Assembly (NCBI GenBank): GCA_020746105.1
Contig: CM036619.1
Span: 69,429,635 to 69,493,634, forward strand
From: Trogon surrucura
Lineage: Eukaryota > Chordata > Aves > Trogoniformes > Trogonidae
DNA: 64,000 nt
Direction of reading: 5' to 3'
A model generated the notes under the pieces. It was not told the DNA's origin and did no database searches. It saw only the letters and a program-made list of their open reading frames with translations. Positions 24,965 to 39,100 of the stretch are shown here, piece after piece. The first letter of the stretch is position 1, and every line of letters starts with the position of its first letter. The position numbers and the translations under genes are program-made.

Positions 24965-24969
24965 GTCTG
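24965..24969. repeat. Target-site duplication GTCTG, right copy
   Basis: Exact match to the 5 bases at 23846-23850, placed directly after the LTR end AATACA. The unbroken match suggests that neither edge was lost after insertion. Confidence 0.8.
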
Positions 24970-27900
24970 TCTCAGGTCATTGGCAGAGCTCTGATCCCTT
25001 TCAAGGCTTTCCTGAATTCACAGTTTATTAGTCCCTTAAGGACTGCTTTGGTTATCTGATGTGCATTCTTTGAATCGAGGGCACAAAACTTTATCAGGCA
25101 TATTTGAATGAATTCACTAAACATGGTGCAAGACCCTGCATAGTGTGACAAGTTAGTGAATCACGACGTACATGTGCTATTTTGAAAATGTATTTTATGG
25201 AATGCTTCCAGATAATATGCGAAGACAATCATAGCGAATTACAGTTGTTGGTTTTAATGATCACCTAGGTTATTTTTCACATAACTTTTCAAAAATGAGA
25301 CCAAGCTATTACTGTATTTTGAACTTATGTATGCTGACAGTATAGTTACACACAGAAATTTATCTCACATTACATAGAGACAAGTCCCATGAGTTGTGAC
25401 ACGCTGCAAGCACAGATGACAACTCCTCAGTTATTATATTCCAATCCAATACCAAATATTTTTGAACTATGAACCAGAATAAAAAAATACATATGAACAT
25501 CTAACAACAGAATTCTTTTTCCCAAAAGGGGAAATATTTATAAAAAAAAACTTCGTGAATCTTCTCAGTAAAAAAATGCGAGACTATATGAGATCTCAAA
25601 ATACTGAAGTTGGCACTATAGACCTAGCTGCTTTTGAATGAACAGTCATGGCATTTGATGTGTTCAGACAGGTAATAGGACAAAGTATATTTCCTGGTTG
25701 TTCATCTTTCAAAAGGATCAACACCCCGGTTATTTATCAGTGAGTAGAAATATAAAGAGGATTAAAGTGCATACATACTTTCCTTAATAGTAGTATGCAG
25801 TTGCTATGTTTTGTCTTGAACTAGACTTCATAGGATAGGGTACAGTGTATTTAATGAAAAGGGTTGACTTGAATGACAGCTGAATACCACAAAGAAAAGG
25901 GCAGCCCTGCATGGGTCATGACTGAAATTGGCTGCTGCTGTGATTTAGTAAGAGCTTTTCAGTTGGGAAGTGGATATTGTAACTCACAAAAGGTAACTTA
26001 CAGCAACAAATTGAGCTGAATAGAGCTCTGAACTAATTCATGGTTTATTGAGTTCTCCTCTTGTCAGTGATAGCCAACAGTTAACTGAAGTGATTAGTTC
26101 AATATTCAGTCACAGTGATGTACAGCCAACTTTGCACCTTACAGAAATCCTGAAAGGTTTTTTGAAAGTCCTACTAAGTAACATAATTTAAAAAAAACCA
26201 ACAAAAAAACCAACAAAACAAACCAAAGAAAACCCACCCAGAATTTGGAGCATGAGAGAAACGAGTTCAGCACAAGCCAGAGGATGATGATGTGTTTGAA
26301 TTGTATCATAAAATGCACAGTAGCAGTTTCAGTGTTTACCTCCATAAAAGAAGCTTTAGATAGTTTTTCTTACTGCCCACCATTATTGAGTACACCAAGA
26401 CAATTTCTGTATGGAAGAGACTACCTGCAAAGTTATGAAAAAAAATAGTAATTAATATCCCTTAACTAGTATATACACTAACCCCGAAATCAGAGTGAGC
26501 TAGGACTTTCCGTTTTCCTAGTGTAGAGAGAATACAACAGAGAGTTGAAATATCAGTAGCTCTTTGTAACATTATCATGATGGACAAAAAATAAACATAA
26601 TTTCAAATCAGAGGGTAGCTTTGCAGCAACAGAATTTATAAACAAAGGCTTAAAGACCAAACCTCATGCAACAGGAGGCCTCATTGTCACCACGCGTTGC
26701 AATGACATTAAGCTCTCTTTTCCTCTCACCATTTCTAGCTACCTCTCTATCCTGATCTTGGAGGCGAATAGCTGCCTAATACCTGTGCTCGGCAGGAGGA
26801 AGATGTATTTGTATGTGTTTTTTTAAGGTCTGCTTACTATTTCTTGTCCAGATTGCGTAATGAATTAAGCAAAGTACATTCCTCTAAAACACCGAAGACC
26901 CCTAGAAGGTCTATCATAGCAGTAATACCATAAAAATCTCTGCTTCATAAGAAGCTCTGTTTGTTCAGAACTTAAACCAGAAGTTCTGAGAGGAAAAAAA
27001 GTATGCTTTCCTTAAAGAATTTGGAGGAGGATTGAAGAAATGTTGCCTTTTAATCCTGCTTTTAGAAAACTTTTATATGATGTTATTGGACCAACCTGAA
27101 GGAAATGGCTCCCTGCTTTTGACTAGAGGCATGACATGCCTTTCAAAGGCATAGACAGCATCTACTGTTATTAAGAAGGCTACCTTGTAACCATTTAACT
27201 GTAACAGTAAAGGGGGGTAGTCCAGGGAAAAGACCTCAAGGCAAAGCAAGTGGGCAGTCAGGAGACTGAAAAAAACAAATTTTCAACTCGTTAAAAAAAA
27301 CACAACCCAAAACAGCTTAGAAGTAATATTACCAGGATGACTGGAGTTACATCAGGAGGTTAGAGAAACGTATTAAAGAACAAATGTCAAAAAGCATTGA
27401 ACTGTTCAACTATGCAGGCATTTAAGGCACAGGAAATAAAAAGTATATCTCATTTTTGCCCTACTTATTTTTAAATATATAAGGAAAGAAGAGACAGATG
27501 AGCCTGAGATCCTGGTTTATCTGTGATCCCTGCCATTATTCACAAATGCTGGGGATCAGGTTCCTCGTTGTTGTAGCACGCCTGATTTTAGTGAAGTTTG
27601 ACCAGTGAAGTTTGGTCTTTGTGTAGAGCAGATTGCACATTGTGTCTGCACATATAAAACATCTTTTCCATAATGAGAGCAGTTTATTTAACACTATAAT
27701 AGGTGTTCTGCAACAGGTTATCATCCTATTTCTCCTAGTAACGATAGCACGAAAGAGAGATAAAGCAATGTTGCCATAAAATTATAAATTCTTATATATA
27801 TCTGATTGGCTGTATTCATACCCACTTGCCATCATAGGATACAAAATCAATACTGGAAGACTCAACTTATTTTAAAATATCGAATTACTAGTACTCATAA

Positions 27901-30687
27901 AGTATGATCCACTGAGTTAAAGAACATCTAGTAAATCGGTTAAAATAATGAATTAAATCATGACTAGCTCACTGATATTCTGCAAAGAGTAAAATATACT
28001 GCATTTGTTGAATAAGTTATTAATTCAGAGTTATTTATTAAATTCTACAAAGCAGCATGTTTGTCACAGTCAATCTGAACTCTGAGGTCGTGATTAACTT
28101 GAAGAATGTGACTGGCCTGACTAAATCCAAAGGGTTACACATACTTTTAAAATTCAGAATCTTCTTAGTTATCTAGTATTAGAAACAGAATACTTCTAAC
28201 TGCACTGGTTAGAAATTTTGCCCTTCATTTCCACAGGAGCAGTGGTAAGGTCCTAAGGAATGTTATTCTTTTTTTGCTGTGTAATTCTTTTTTTTTTTCT
28301 TAATTACACATAAATAACTTTCACTGCCATATCTCTCCAACTGCTTAGCTGCCTGTACATCTCTGAGGATGTCTGAATCACCACATGTCACATCCCAAGG
28401 ACTGGGAAAACAGGTCTTCACTAGGACTTCAAGGTTTGCCTTGAAGTTGCCATAAGTTACCTCATCATTGTGGCAAGAGAGAAGATGTACAATTGTCCAA
28501 AGAACTGTGTAAAACATGCCTCTGAGCTACGGATATAAACTAACAGGGAATTAAAAAAAGGTAAGTCAAAGCTGCTTTGACATAATCTAATCTCCAGAGT
28601 TATACAGAATTTTTTTTTCAGAATCATGAAGAACTATATGAAATGCATTCTATACTGCCAGTGCATCAGGAGTGGTTTCTGAAGTGAATCTGTCTTAATC
28701 GCCTCTTTGATGGTGCTTTGATTCACACTGAAGAGTGTTCAGAAGCACAAATAGTATTATTTTCAGATGAATCTCAACAAGAAGGAATGCTTCAAAATGG
28801 ACCCTGGCCATGCTTTAACTGCCGACAGGTGTTCAGTACACAGGACCACATTAGACCTTGTCTGTTGGAGTCCCCCACTCCATATCAGCATCTGATAGAC
28901 CTCTCATAATGTGCAACACTATTTCTTAACTTAAATATAGTTCAGCGTGTGTAAATTGCTTCAATGTTACCAGTGGATGTATTCCAGCTCATAATAGATG
29001 CTAATCTGAATTACTCTATTTCTATGGTCTAAACTGTTGGCAGAAGCGTCTTTTTGGATTATATATGTACCACTAATGTTCTAAAACTTTACAGAAATAG
29101 TTCAGTCATAAAAATTAACTTTCTACCATTTCCAAAGTCACATAATGGGCAAAGATTAGTTGATTTTTTGGTAGTGTGGTGTAACTGCAGCCTCCTATTA
29201 AGTTAATGTTTTTAACTTTTCAAAAACTACAAAGCTTCTTAACCAGATTCTCTTATTACTTATAGTCATGAAACCAGCTCTACAAAGGAAGAGGAATTTG
29301 TAATCATTTCACATTATCTGCTAGGTACGAAGAACAGGTTTAATCATTTCATTAATCAGCCATCTCTATAGATCAAACTATATTCATCCTTCGCTGAAGA
29401 TTTTATTTTGTGATCACTGTATGAAAAAGTAAAATGGTGAACAGGAAATTGAAACTGTTATTATACAGGAAATAACAGCACTCTGTCAAAATCTACAGAA
29501 GAAACATATGTTCAAAGTTACTGTCAACATCTAACATATCAGATCAGATAGAGGGAAAGACCAAAATTACAAGCATCATTATAATATCAATTCAGGCCAA
29601 GGTTCTATGTGAAAATAAATCCTTTCCAACTTCACAAAAAGGAGCTGAACACAGAGTATCTGATGAAGCAAAGATCCTGTCATAATTTCATAAACCAGTG
29701 GATCATATGGCAGAATTTTCACTTCCCTCTCCCATCCCTTCAGACTTCATACAGTCACAACTGTAATATCTAATATACGTAATTATCTCTGTGTCATCAT
29801 TATCTATGATTAGCTTGCAAGAACTGTTGTGGTGTTCATTACCAGCCAGGAGTTAGGTGGTTAAGTGCTATTGTCTCTAGTATTGTCCTGCTACAATGTA
29901 TTTGGATCTATTTGTAAATTTAAATAGTGTTTGATTATAGCCATTAGAAAATGTCAGGATAGAACAGAAAGTAAGGTAAAATACACCAAGTTCTGGGAAT
30001 TGCTGACAAGGTTTGTGAACTTTGTAAATGAACTGAGAAAAAAATGTACTCCCTGATAATCATTATTGTCTCAGTACTTAACTGCTATGTTATTCGTATT
30101 TCCTTAAGCTATCCACTGTCCACATAGTAATTCATTCCGTGGTAAAATGGTTCGCATTTTGAGGGCAACCTTTGTATGACCATAGGAGGAACAAGAAACC
30201 TACCTGTCTAGGTGTCATGCAGTATTTAACCATCAACTGTAACATGTATTTTCCAAATTCTTTTCACCTTAAACTCATAGGGAAACTAGGAACAACAAAC
30301 CACTTGGGATTTATCAGCTTCCAGGAAGCTTACAGCCTCTCCTTTCTTAGCACTTACTGATTACAGCTCCTAGAACTAAGGTTTTTTCAGTCAGAGTAAT
30401 CTGCAGGATGCTTGGCACAGCCCAGGCTGCAGAACAGCACCTCACCTTTCTGCTGTGAACACTGTTCAGACATGACTCAGTACGGGAGAGTCCGAAAATA
30501 TGTGTACAGTATGGTGTCAAGTGTGCTTATCACAAGAAATCTTCCGATCAGCAATATTTGAGTACATTTTTCTTAAGTGCCTCTTCTGAGACCAGGTGCT
30601 CTCCTCTACCCCAAGTCCTGTGAAGCAGTAGGCCCAAGTACTCAGGTTGTCTCATACATTTGAACTATGGTTCTGATACTGCTGATA
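24970..30687. other. Unique AT-rich non-coding DNA
   Basis: About 5.7 kb with no gene or mobile element that I can name. An A/C low-complexity patch lies near 26188-26240. Two short frames read more protein-like than most: 28263-28517 minus (84 codons, ending in a lysine run from an A tract) and 28718-28909 plus (63 codons). Neither has a start context, a family match or neighbouring exons. From about 30360 the composition becomes more mixed up to the CR1 fragment. Confidence 0.55.
26188..26240. repeat. A-rich low-complexity tract (AAACC/AAAC-like)
   Basis: A run of about 50 bases built of A stretches broken by CC or C (aaaaaaccaacaaaaaaacc and similar). It produces a valine/leucine/phenylalanine-rich false frame on the minus strand. 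Confidence 0.85.
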
Positions 30688-31269
30688 CTGCACCTGGGAA
30701 AGAATAACCCCATGTCCCAGAATAGGTTGGGGACTGAACTGCTTGAGAGCAGCACAGGGGAAAGGGACCTGGGGGTTCTGGTGGACAGCAGGATGGCCAT
30801 GAGCCAGCAATGTGCCCTCGTGGCCAAGAAGACCAATGGCATCCTGGGGTGTGTTAGAAGGGGAGTAGCAAGTAGGTCAAGAGAGGTCCTCCTGCCCCTC
30901 TACTCTGCCCTGGTGAGGCCACATCTGGAATATTGTGTCCAGTTTTGGGCTCCTCAGTTCAAGAGAGACAGGGAGCTGCTGGAGAGAGTCCAGCGCAGAG
31001 CCACAAAGATGATGAAGGGAGTGGAGCATCTCCCTTATGAGGAAAAGCTGAGGGAGCTGGGTCTCTTTAGCTTGGAGAAGAGGAGGCTGAGGGGTGATCT
31101 CATTAATGTTTACAAATATGTCAAGGGGGAGTGTCAGGAGGACGGAGCCAGGCTCTTTTCAGTGATGTCCAGTGACAGGACAAGGGGCAATGGGTACAAG
31201 CTGGAAGACAGGAGGTTCCACAAAAATATTACGAAAAAATTTTTCACTGTGAGGGTGACAGAGCACTGG
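30688..31269 (+). pseudogene. CR1 ORF2 fragment, plus strand, both ends missing
   Basis: A single + frame (open from 30667 to 31278) gives the C-terminal half of a CR1 reverse-transcriptase protein. It has [115 protein letters not shown] and [10 protein letters not shown]. The palm domain with FADD is absent, so the copy is 5'-truncated as usual. It also stops abruptly at EHW, near 31269. The remaining 50 or so codons, the 3' untranslated part and the octamers are missing, which is not usual for CR1. The frame has no stop over about 580 bp, so it is fairly young. The missing end must come from later deletion or rearrangement. Confidence 0.92.
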
Positions 31270-33103
31270 GTGGTCTAGCCTGTGTTTCAGCATATTACTG
31301 TTATACTACTAGCAAACTGAAAAGCTGAGTACCTCTTGCTTCCATTGTGTGAGGCAGGTAATTTTGAAAAGTAGTGCTGAGCTTTAAACTAGAACTAATG
31401 TGGAAAATATGTATTCAAATGTAACTGTTGTAGACACAGGCAGAACAGACTTTTTAAATTGTCAAGACATTATGAGAGCTGTTGCAAAATCTGCTTTTCC
31501 TATTCATACCATGGAAAAAGAAATGCTGCACAAATGCTGAAAAAAGAGAAGGAAAAAAACATGCTGTGACTTCTGTGAGACCCTTTTAGATTTTCTGACT
31601 TCTAAATCTGGAGGATGTTCAAAGACCTCAGATCACAAAGTAGCTATAAAGTGTTTGGGTCGAACTCAACTTGATGGTTTGATGACCCGTTTGGACTCCT
31701 TAAGGAGTCTATGCCTGTACTCTTTTTCTTGATGCCAGAATAAGACTGTTCCACCCTTGTCTTACATCTGGATTAACAATAGTCATTGATTTTACTACTT
31801 ATTTCAGGTAAAATTAATGGAAAAAAATATTCCCAGCTTCATTTCTACTATAAACAGTCCTTGTCTGTGGGATGAATATGGTTGCTAGGCTTTACAGGAT
31901 AGAGGGTATTACAAAGGCATGGAAAGGAAATGGGAAAAATAGTGTTAGAAGACCTTCCACACACAAAAAAAAAATATATGTAGATTCACAGCACTATATG
32001 GCTGAATTTATAGCCACAGTGTGGACCCACTGCTATTTAACAAGCCATGTTATTCTACTATTCAGGCTAATTTCACTAAAATTTGCACTAATATTCACTA
32101 TATTTGCAGCAATAATGTCCCTGTAAGTATTTGACTTGCACATGTTGATAAAACACTTGGCGAGTCAAATTTTGCTTTGCTGGACAAGGCTACAGTGACT
32201 TGCAATAACTTACATTGAGAAAAGGGAAATGTGGCATTGATTTCACCTTGAACACAACATCCGCAGGAGAGATGTCTGCAGTTACACACTGGACCGTAGA
32301 AAATTACGGTATTATCAATACCATGTTTCTTTTGGTTCACTTCGGGAATACCTCTCTAATTCTGACATGTGATATACTATGTCACCTTTATGTATGGTAG
32401 ACTTAGTTCTTTCATCTAGCTTTCAAGGTAGAGGACCTGAACTTAATTTCTTTTTCTTTTTTTTCAGTCTGGTAAAGGCATTCTCCAGTTGAGCCATAAT
32501 ACAAAGCAGTGGTTTGCACACCACTTAAATAAGCTGTCATAAAAAGAAAACTGGAAATCACAAAATCTGCTGCCATTGATGTTCATTCTTTCTTGACTGC
32601 AGTCTGTGCAAAAAATAAAATTTCTATCTTACTGTCGTGATACACACAAAGATCCAGTTTGTAAGAGTCTGACCACCTTGAGTGATATATGTAATGACTT
32701 GCTCTAGCAATGCACCTAGTATAAATCTTGCTGTCGTTCATGAAAGAAATACATTTTATTTGTTAATGAAATATGATGCAGTCTTTCTGGTGCTCTATTT
32801 AAACATCACCTAGGAGTAGATCATGTTTTTAGAAGTCAGGAGTAGCCCCAGGCCCTCCATAATTCTAATTGATGTAAATGAAGAAAATAATGAAAGCTTG
32901 TGTGTGCTGACCCTGTAATACAGGGTGGTTTCACCTCAATTAATCAAAGAACCTTTAGAGATGTTGCAAGCATCTGGTCTGAATAGAGAGTTCTTCAGAT
33001 GCTGATACTAGACTGGCTGCACTCACTTGAAATACTGTGCCCAGATTCCTAGTGAAACTGCTTCGTTTCCAAATGCTGACATGTTTAAAGGAACTATCAT
33101 GTT

Positions 33104-33120
33104 AAAAAAAAAAAAAAAAA
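33104..33120. repeat. A17 homopolymer
   Basis: Seventeen A residues read directly. I looked for a retrogene or short interspersed element to its left and saw none that I could recognise. Confidence 0.95.
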
Positions 33121-36100
33121 TTAAACCCGTCTCTCCAGAAAACATTGTCCTTGGTGTTGGTCAAATGTGAGATGGATGGCTAAATCTGAGAAAAACCAGC
33201 TCCCATTGGGAAGTTTGTGGCTGTGAAACTGAAAACACAGAGAAAAATCTCATTTTGTATTTCAAATGCCAAATACCAGGCTTGAGAAAATTAATAGCAT
33301 ATAGAACAAAACCTAGGAATAATGCTTGCTTTTCAGTCACTGTCTTCATAAAAGTGACATTTGCAAAAGCTAATGTGGTTCGGAATTATCATTTATTTTT
33401 ATTCTGTAGTAGTTTATTCTAGCGTTTTTCTGGAAACACAGATACTCTGGTAGCATGTTACCTTTGTCACATCTGATATATGTACTTTCCATAAAATGAC
33501 CTTCATGCCATGCAGCCAATAAAGTTTGCCCCACACCTTGGAGAAAGTCCACCCATATGTGCTCATACAAATTTAAAAGCTGCCTAGCTTCTTGTATTGT
33601 GAATGCTGGATAATGAAATTTCTACAAGTTTAATGTCTTTCAAATGTGTAAACAAAGACTTATTTTTGCAAATCATGAAAGGTGCTTTCAGACAATAGAA
33701 GAAGAGGCAGGACAGGAAAAGTATGAGGGTCTGATGAAGATTAATAATAGGGAAAAGAAAAGAATGGCAAGATAATATTCAGATTAAGAAGCAAAGGACT
33801 AGATGAGTTGTTTAGTACTCCTTGCAAGTGTTTTTGCCTCTCAGGCATAATTGCTTCTTCATAACATCAAAACTTACAAAAAGTATCTTATTTTCTCTGA
33901 GTTTTCCTTCTCTTGAAAAAGTGTGTCCTGAAGAAAAGAAAAATGTATTTTCATGCTTATTTCCTGGAACCTTTTTCAGGTTTTTCATGGGTTTGTTTTT
34001 TTTTTTTTTCACTTGTCTTAATTTTTGAAGAAGTTCCTGCAAATGCAAGTCTGAAGACTGAGGTGAAAAAGCCAGATAAGCAGAAAGCAGCACTTTCATG
34101 AGCTTTCCCAGGCCTGTCAAAAGGGTGCCTGTGTTCACCTGGAGGTAACACTGCAAATCCTCGTACATCAACAAAGATCAAAATATGAGGATAACCATCC
34201 TTTTCTACTGGAACTAAAATAAAACGCAAAGCTGAGTAAGGAACCCAAGCAAGGTTTGCAGGAAAGCCCTCCTGGGTTGAACACTCCTGCCTATCTCTTT
34301 CTGACATTTGCTCGTGCTGTTCTGGAAGAAGAATTAGAAGACCGAACCTAATTGACCCTTATCTTTCCTGTTCTCTTCCTGAATGCAGTTTGCCTTCCTG
34401 AAGCTGTGAGGGATTGTCTGAACAGGAAAAGCAAGTAAATTTAAGCAGTAAGAGAAGCGCCTTCTCTTTATCAAAAGGAAGCCATAAGCCCAGAACAAGG
34501 AAGAAATATACTCTTCAACATGAAAAACAAAACTTATGAATATATCCTATTTCTACAACAAATTTAAGTTTCCCTTGGTTCGCTTACCTGAGATATTATT
34601 AGAATTGGTTTCACTATGGTCACTTTTACCACAGCAAAGAGAAGAAATTCATTACTTGCAAAATACTGAGGTTTTTAAATTGTTTTATAGGCTCAACATA
34701 GTAAGGAACAAACTCAAAACGATCAGTAATAGCCTTCTTGTTTCCACGTCTTAAACAAAATGCAAAACATTGAAGTATTTTTCTAATATAGCTTTGGTTT
34801 TAAGTTGAATCTCCAAGAGGCTTTCATTTTGTAGAAGCTGTGGGATGGACAGGTGTCCATGCAGAAAGTGCAGGTTATAAATACAGCCCATGTGCAAGAA
34901 CGATGCCACAGCAGAAAAGTCGTCTTGGTTTCTGATTTCTCTGCTGACCTTTCAGTGCAATTGGCATATTAATACATGACATTAATATCGACAAAGGTCC
35001 CAGGAGGTATTTTTGACCCTAAGTGAAAGCAAGGAACATTCCCTGAGGGGAAAAGAGAAGGGCAACTCAAGAAGGTGCCGTGCCCAGAGGTGTTGGACAT
35101 GGAGTGACGTGGTGAGTCGGGAGGTGCCTGTGGGGAGTCCGGGTTCTGACTTCTCCCTCTGCCTACACTGAGGAATAAGGAGCAGGACAGCTTGTGCCCG
35201 ATACAGTGACTTGTCCACACAACTCCCTCTTGCCTAGCATTGACGTCTTATGACACTTCTTGTTTAGACTGAGTAAGTCACAGTAGTTAATAATTTATAA
35301 CAGTAGTAGTTGACACAGTAAAATATTCCTTGGGCTCACAGTGCAAGCTTTCCCTCACCAGTAGAGTTTTCTCATATGCAAGGAAATTTGATGTTTGCTA
35401 TGAGGGCTGAAACTGACCCTTCGTAATTTCTGAGTATAATGTACCAGTTGTCATAAGATGCTCCACCTTACACAAAGTACATTGGTTGTCGCATGTTTCT
35501 GTGTTTTTATAGATAACTCCCACAAATAAGAAGCATCTGACTCCTTTCTTCAAAGAGTTAAGTGTAACTCCTAGCCATGTGCGCTGTCATAGTGGCACAT
35601 TATAATTAAGATAAGAGCACTATGCTAGAAAAAAGAAAAAAAACTTTAAATTTTCAAACAGGAAAAAAGCTTTAACCTAAGCCTCTGAAGTACTCCAGAT
35701 CATTTCTGTCTTACAAGATGAATCACAGTTTAAACAAGATCATAATTTACTACTCCAAAGTCTTCCTTAAGCAGAACTATGATTTGCATCATACTACGTG
35801 AAACTCCTACTTTTGCTTTTAAACATAATGGAGCTGTCACATGAGATATGTTTGTTTTGGACAGAAGCACGCTTCCACTTGATTTCAGCAATTTATTCTG
35901 ATCCACTCTAGTATATTTGCTGCATTTTTTTTTTCCCAATGAAAATTGCATAAATCGTGTGCCTAGTTCTGGTGCATATTTATTACCAGCATGATAAAAA
36001 ATATTATGTGTAGTTCTTTTTGCCTAGGTGGGAAATATAAAGAAGAGGACACATGACACTGAGGAAAACTAAACTAGAAAAAGAAACTCAGCAAAATAGA

Positions 36101-39100
36101 AACAATATTATTTTACATTTATAAAAATATTCTTAAAATTTGCATTAACTATATCTGCTAACTAGCATTTATGACACATCAATCTACATAAAGAAAATGA
36201 AGATGTCATTTTGCAAGACATCTGGGTTTTTTTTCCCAAGTACTGAGCTTTCTTGACTTTCAAATAAGTCTGGCCATAAACTTCTATCATATTCTTTTCC
36301 ACACTCCCAATGACCACTTTAAAGTACTACCTTGTTTTCTTAGAATAAATTTATGTGTAGAAACTGATGCAAATGAATAATAATAATGAGAGAGGGTTTT
36401 TTTTATTATTATTTGTGCCTATATCAATGATCAGCATGCCATGTTATTGAAGACCCACAGAATTCTGTGTTGCTATGAGAATACCTCAGGGATTCCTGTT
36501 TGTCCACCCTCTGCAGAAATCTACCCACATTTATTTTTTCAAAGGTGAATATACTAAATGCAGAACCTAATTTATGTATGTTTTCTATTATCCTTGTTTT
36601 CCTGTCATCTAAGTCAAAATACACCTCTCTCCTATCCTTCCTGCATTTCCCTGGAGAAGTAGACTGGGAGACAGACGGAACTTTGATATAGGATATAGGG
36701 GTTAAACTGGATGGACAGAAAGTGTGCAGTACTTGTGATTATATATCTGCATTGCACCTATACACAAAAATGTAAATTAATGAACAGGTTAGACTGATAT
36801 GCTTTTTCTTGGATAATAAACACAACAAATTACATTGCAGGAAGTTTCCAGTCTATTTCATTATAAAAGCAATACAATTGTGATTTAAATATTTCCCACT
36901 GTGATAACCAAACATTTTCCAGATCCGATATGCCAACAGACATTTTTTTCCAAGAATACTTAAATATGAGGAGATAAAACTTACTTGGTGTTGAGCCTAC
37001 CCAGGCAAGTTCATTCCTGAATCAGGAAAAAAACAATAGGAATTAAAGTCTCTGCTCTTATATATCCTGAGCAGCCTAACCACTAAATAAGAACTTAGGA
37101 ATGAACAACGCCATCTGAATTTTTTCATCATAACAAAAATTTATCACAGTATTATATTACCATGTGTAATGATACAATCAAAAGAAATATTATGGTAGGC
37201 TAATAGACAGATAGCAGGAAGATCAGAGTATTGTGTAGCATCTGGTTTTAGTATATTCTTGCTGATTGCAAGAGATTTGACAAAGTCCAAAAGCAACTTT
37301 TAAGTAGAAGCTCAAGTGGCTAGAACAGATGAGGGGCAACCTAGCCTGGGTATAGCTGACACTAGAGTCATTTAGATACACTGCAGCCTTTCCAAGGGTG
37401 CTGCCCATGCCTATTACAAAGCCACGTTCCTCTTCCATTGCTATCTTTCCAGCTCATGAATCTTTCATTCCATTGTGCACAGCAAGTTGAGCTTTAGCAG
37501 TAGCATTGAGGGGGTGAGAGGAGGACAAGCCATTTTATACAAAATGTTCATTGGATCATTGTGGCTGTTTAATTAAAATGTTTGTAACATTTATGATTAA
37601 CCCAACTGATGTAGGTTAGATGTCCTCTCAACCTGACCCTAGGATCAGGACTCTCAAAGGGCTGAAGGACTTCACTGACCAGCCTGCCCCTTCTCCTTCC
37701 ATTCATTTGTTAAAGGACAATGGCAAACAGAATCTCATCCAAAATTTGTCACATAATCAGATTCTCCACTAATGACAGAGAGGTTATATTGTTATCATAG
37801 GTGGGCTATATAACTGTGAATAAAGTTTTCCTGACTTATAATTCCTAATGCATGCCTTTCCTATTTTATAATACACTTAATTTTTCTGCATGGAATCGGC
37901 AGAGCATTTCATTCAGAAATAAAGGTGATGTGATCTACTGAGAATGAAATAGCTGTAGCTGATTGTATCAAAGCTCTGTTAAGTTTAATATCCTTTTTCT
38001 AGTACTTGCCAGAAGCTTGAAAAGTAGCAAAAGTTCACCAAAATACCTCTCCCCTGCTCATTCCTAGAAAATATTTCTTCCTCACTCCCAGTGATTAGTA
38101 GATATGTTGAAATATTAGTCTTTAACTTCATCATGATTTTGATGTGAGGATGTGTACTTTTTCACTTTTTTATCAGCAATTGAAGTGACCTTTTTTTTTT
38201 TTTCACTAGACCATTTGTCAATGCCTTTTTTTTTCCTCCACACAGATCACCGGAGCAACTCATTAACTCTGAAGGTGAGTTTTGCATCTCTGGTGTAAGA
38301 CTCACTTTCCTCTCACTTTGGTCCTTAGCATCTCTGAAGCATGGCTGCGTAGTAAAGAAACTACCAAAAATATTTACTTTTTGATTAAAGGTAGGATGAT
38401 TCTTCAACAAGCTGCTGTTAGGTTCATATATTTCACCTACCAGTCTATTGACGGGAATGACAATGTATCAAGACACTATGCATTTAGCTAAGAAATAAAA
38501 GCTTTCTGTATCAGTATTAAACTTTGTCCTTCAACTCCTCCCTTTAACCTCTCCTGAAATTCTATTAAAAATCACAAATGCTAAAGCAAACTGTTTAATT
38601 AAATGGCTATCAGCTGAACACTAATTTTCAAGAAATCATTGGTTTATTCTTTGCACAGCAATTGCCTAATCCCCTACTGACTCTTTTATATGAACTGGCA
38701 ATTGATGCTGCTACTGCTGTTCAGAGGCTTGCTAATGTTTTGTTTTGATCATGCATTTTAGGATTTATTTTCTGGTTGCATGACTAGCCTATACCTTCCA
38801 TATTTTTGCTGCCACAAACAATAAAAAATTAATTACTTCTATTCAAGATCTCTGTATCATTTTATAGAACTTTACAAATCTATCTCAATAGAATATAACC
38901 CAAATAAATCTATTTTCACAGAATGAGGAATCAGGTCCATAAGAATCAGGTGCTGCAGAACAGGCAGAAAAGATGCGCTGGGTAGAATCTACAAATTCTG
39001 ATGAAAATAATACACTCCAAATTTAAATTCAGAATGTCAGAAGAGCAGAGAACAGAGTGAGGAGAGAGGTCAGAGGGAGGGAAAGAGAAGGGGAGGGAGG

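Noticed and set aside
28263..28517. 84-codon minus-strand frame with a protein-like middle (PWDVTCGDSDILRDV)
   Set aside because: It ends in a lysine run encoded by an A tract, has no convincing splice acceptor and resembles no family I can name. A single protein-like frame in 64 kb is not evidence for a gene.
31694..31709. Perfect 16-bp palindrome GACTCCTTAAGGAGTC
   Set aside because: About one palindrome of this length is expected by chance in a window of this size, and nothing around it suggests a binding site or element.
32910..32926. ACCCTGT-AAT-ACAGGGT inverted repeat
   Set aside because: A 7-bp stem is expected repeatedly by chance. I found no matching terminal repeats of a DNA transposon nearby.
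33370..33570. 66-codon minus-strand frame with a plausible internal donor (AAAG then GTAACA)
   Set aside because: The acceptor side is weak and no family match or partner exon could be found, so it stays below the level of the two exon leads reported.
33812..34307. Overlapping frames of 62-120 codons on both strands
   Set aside because: They share a T-rich/A-rich low-complexity core near 33990-34010 and are mirror artefacts of the same DNA.
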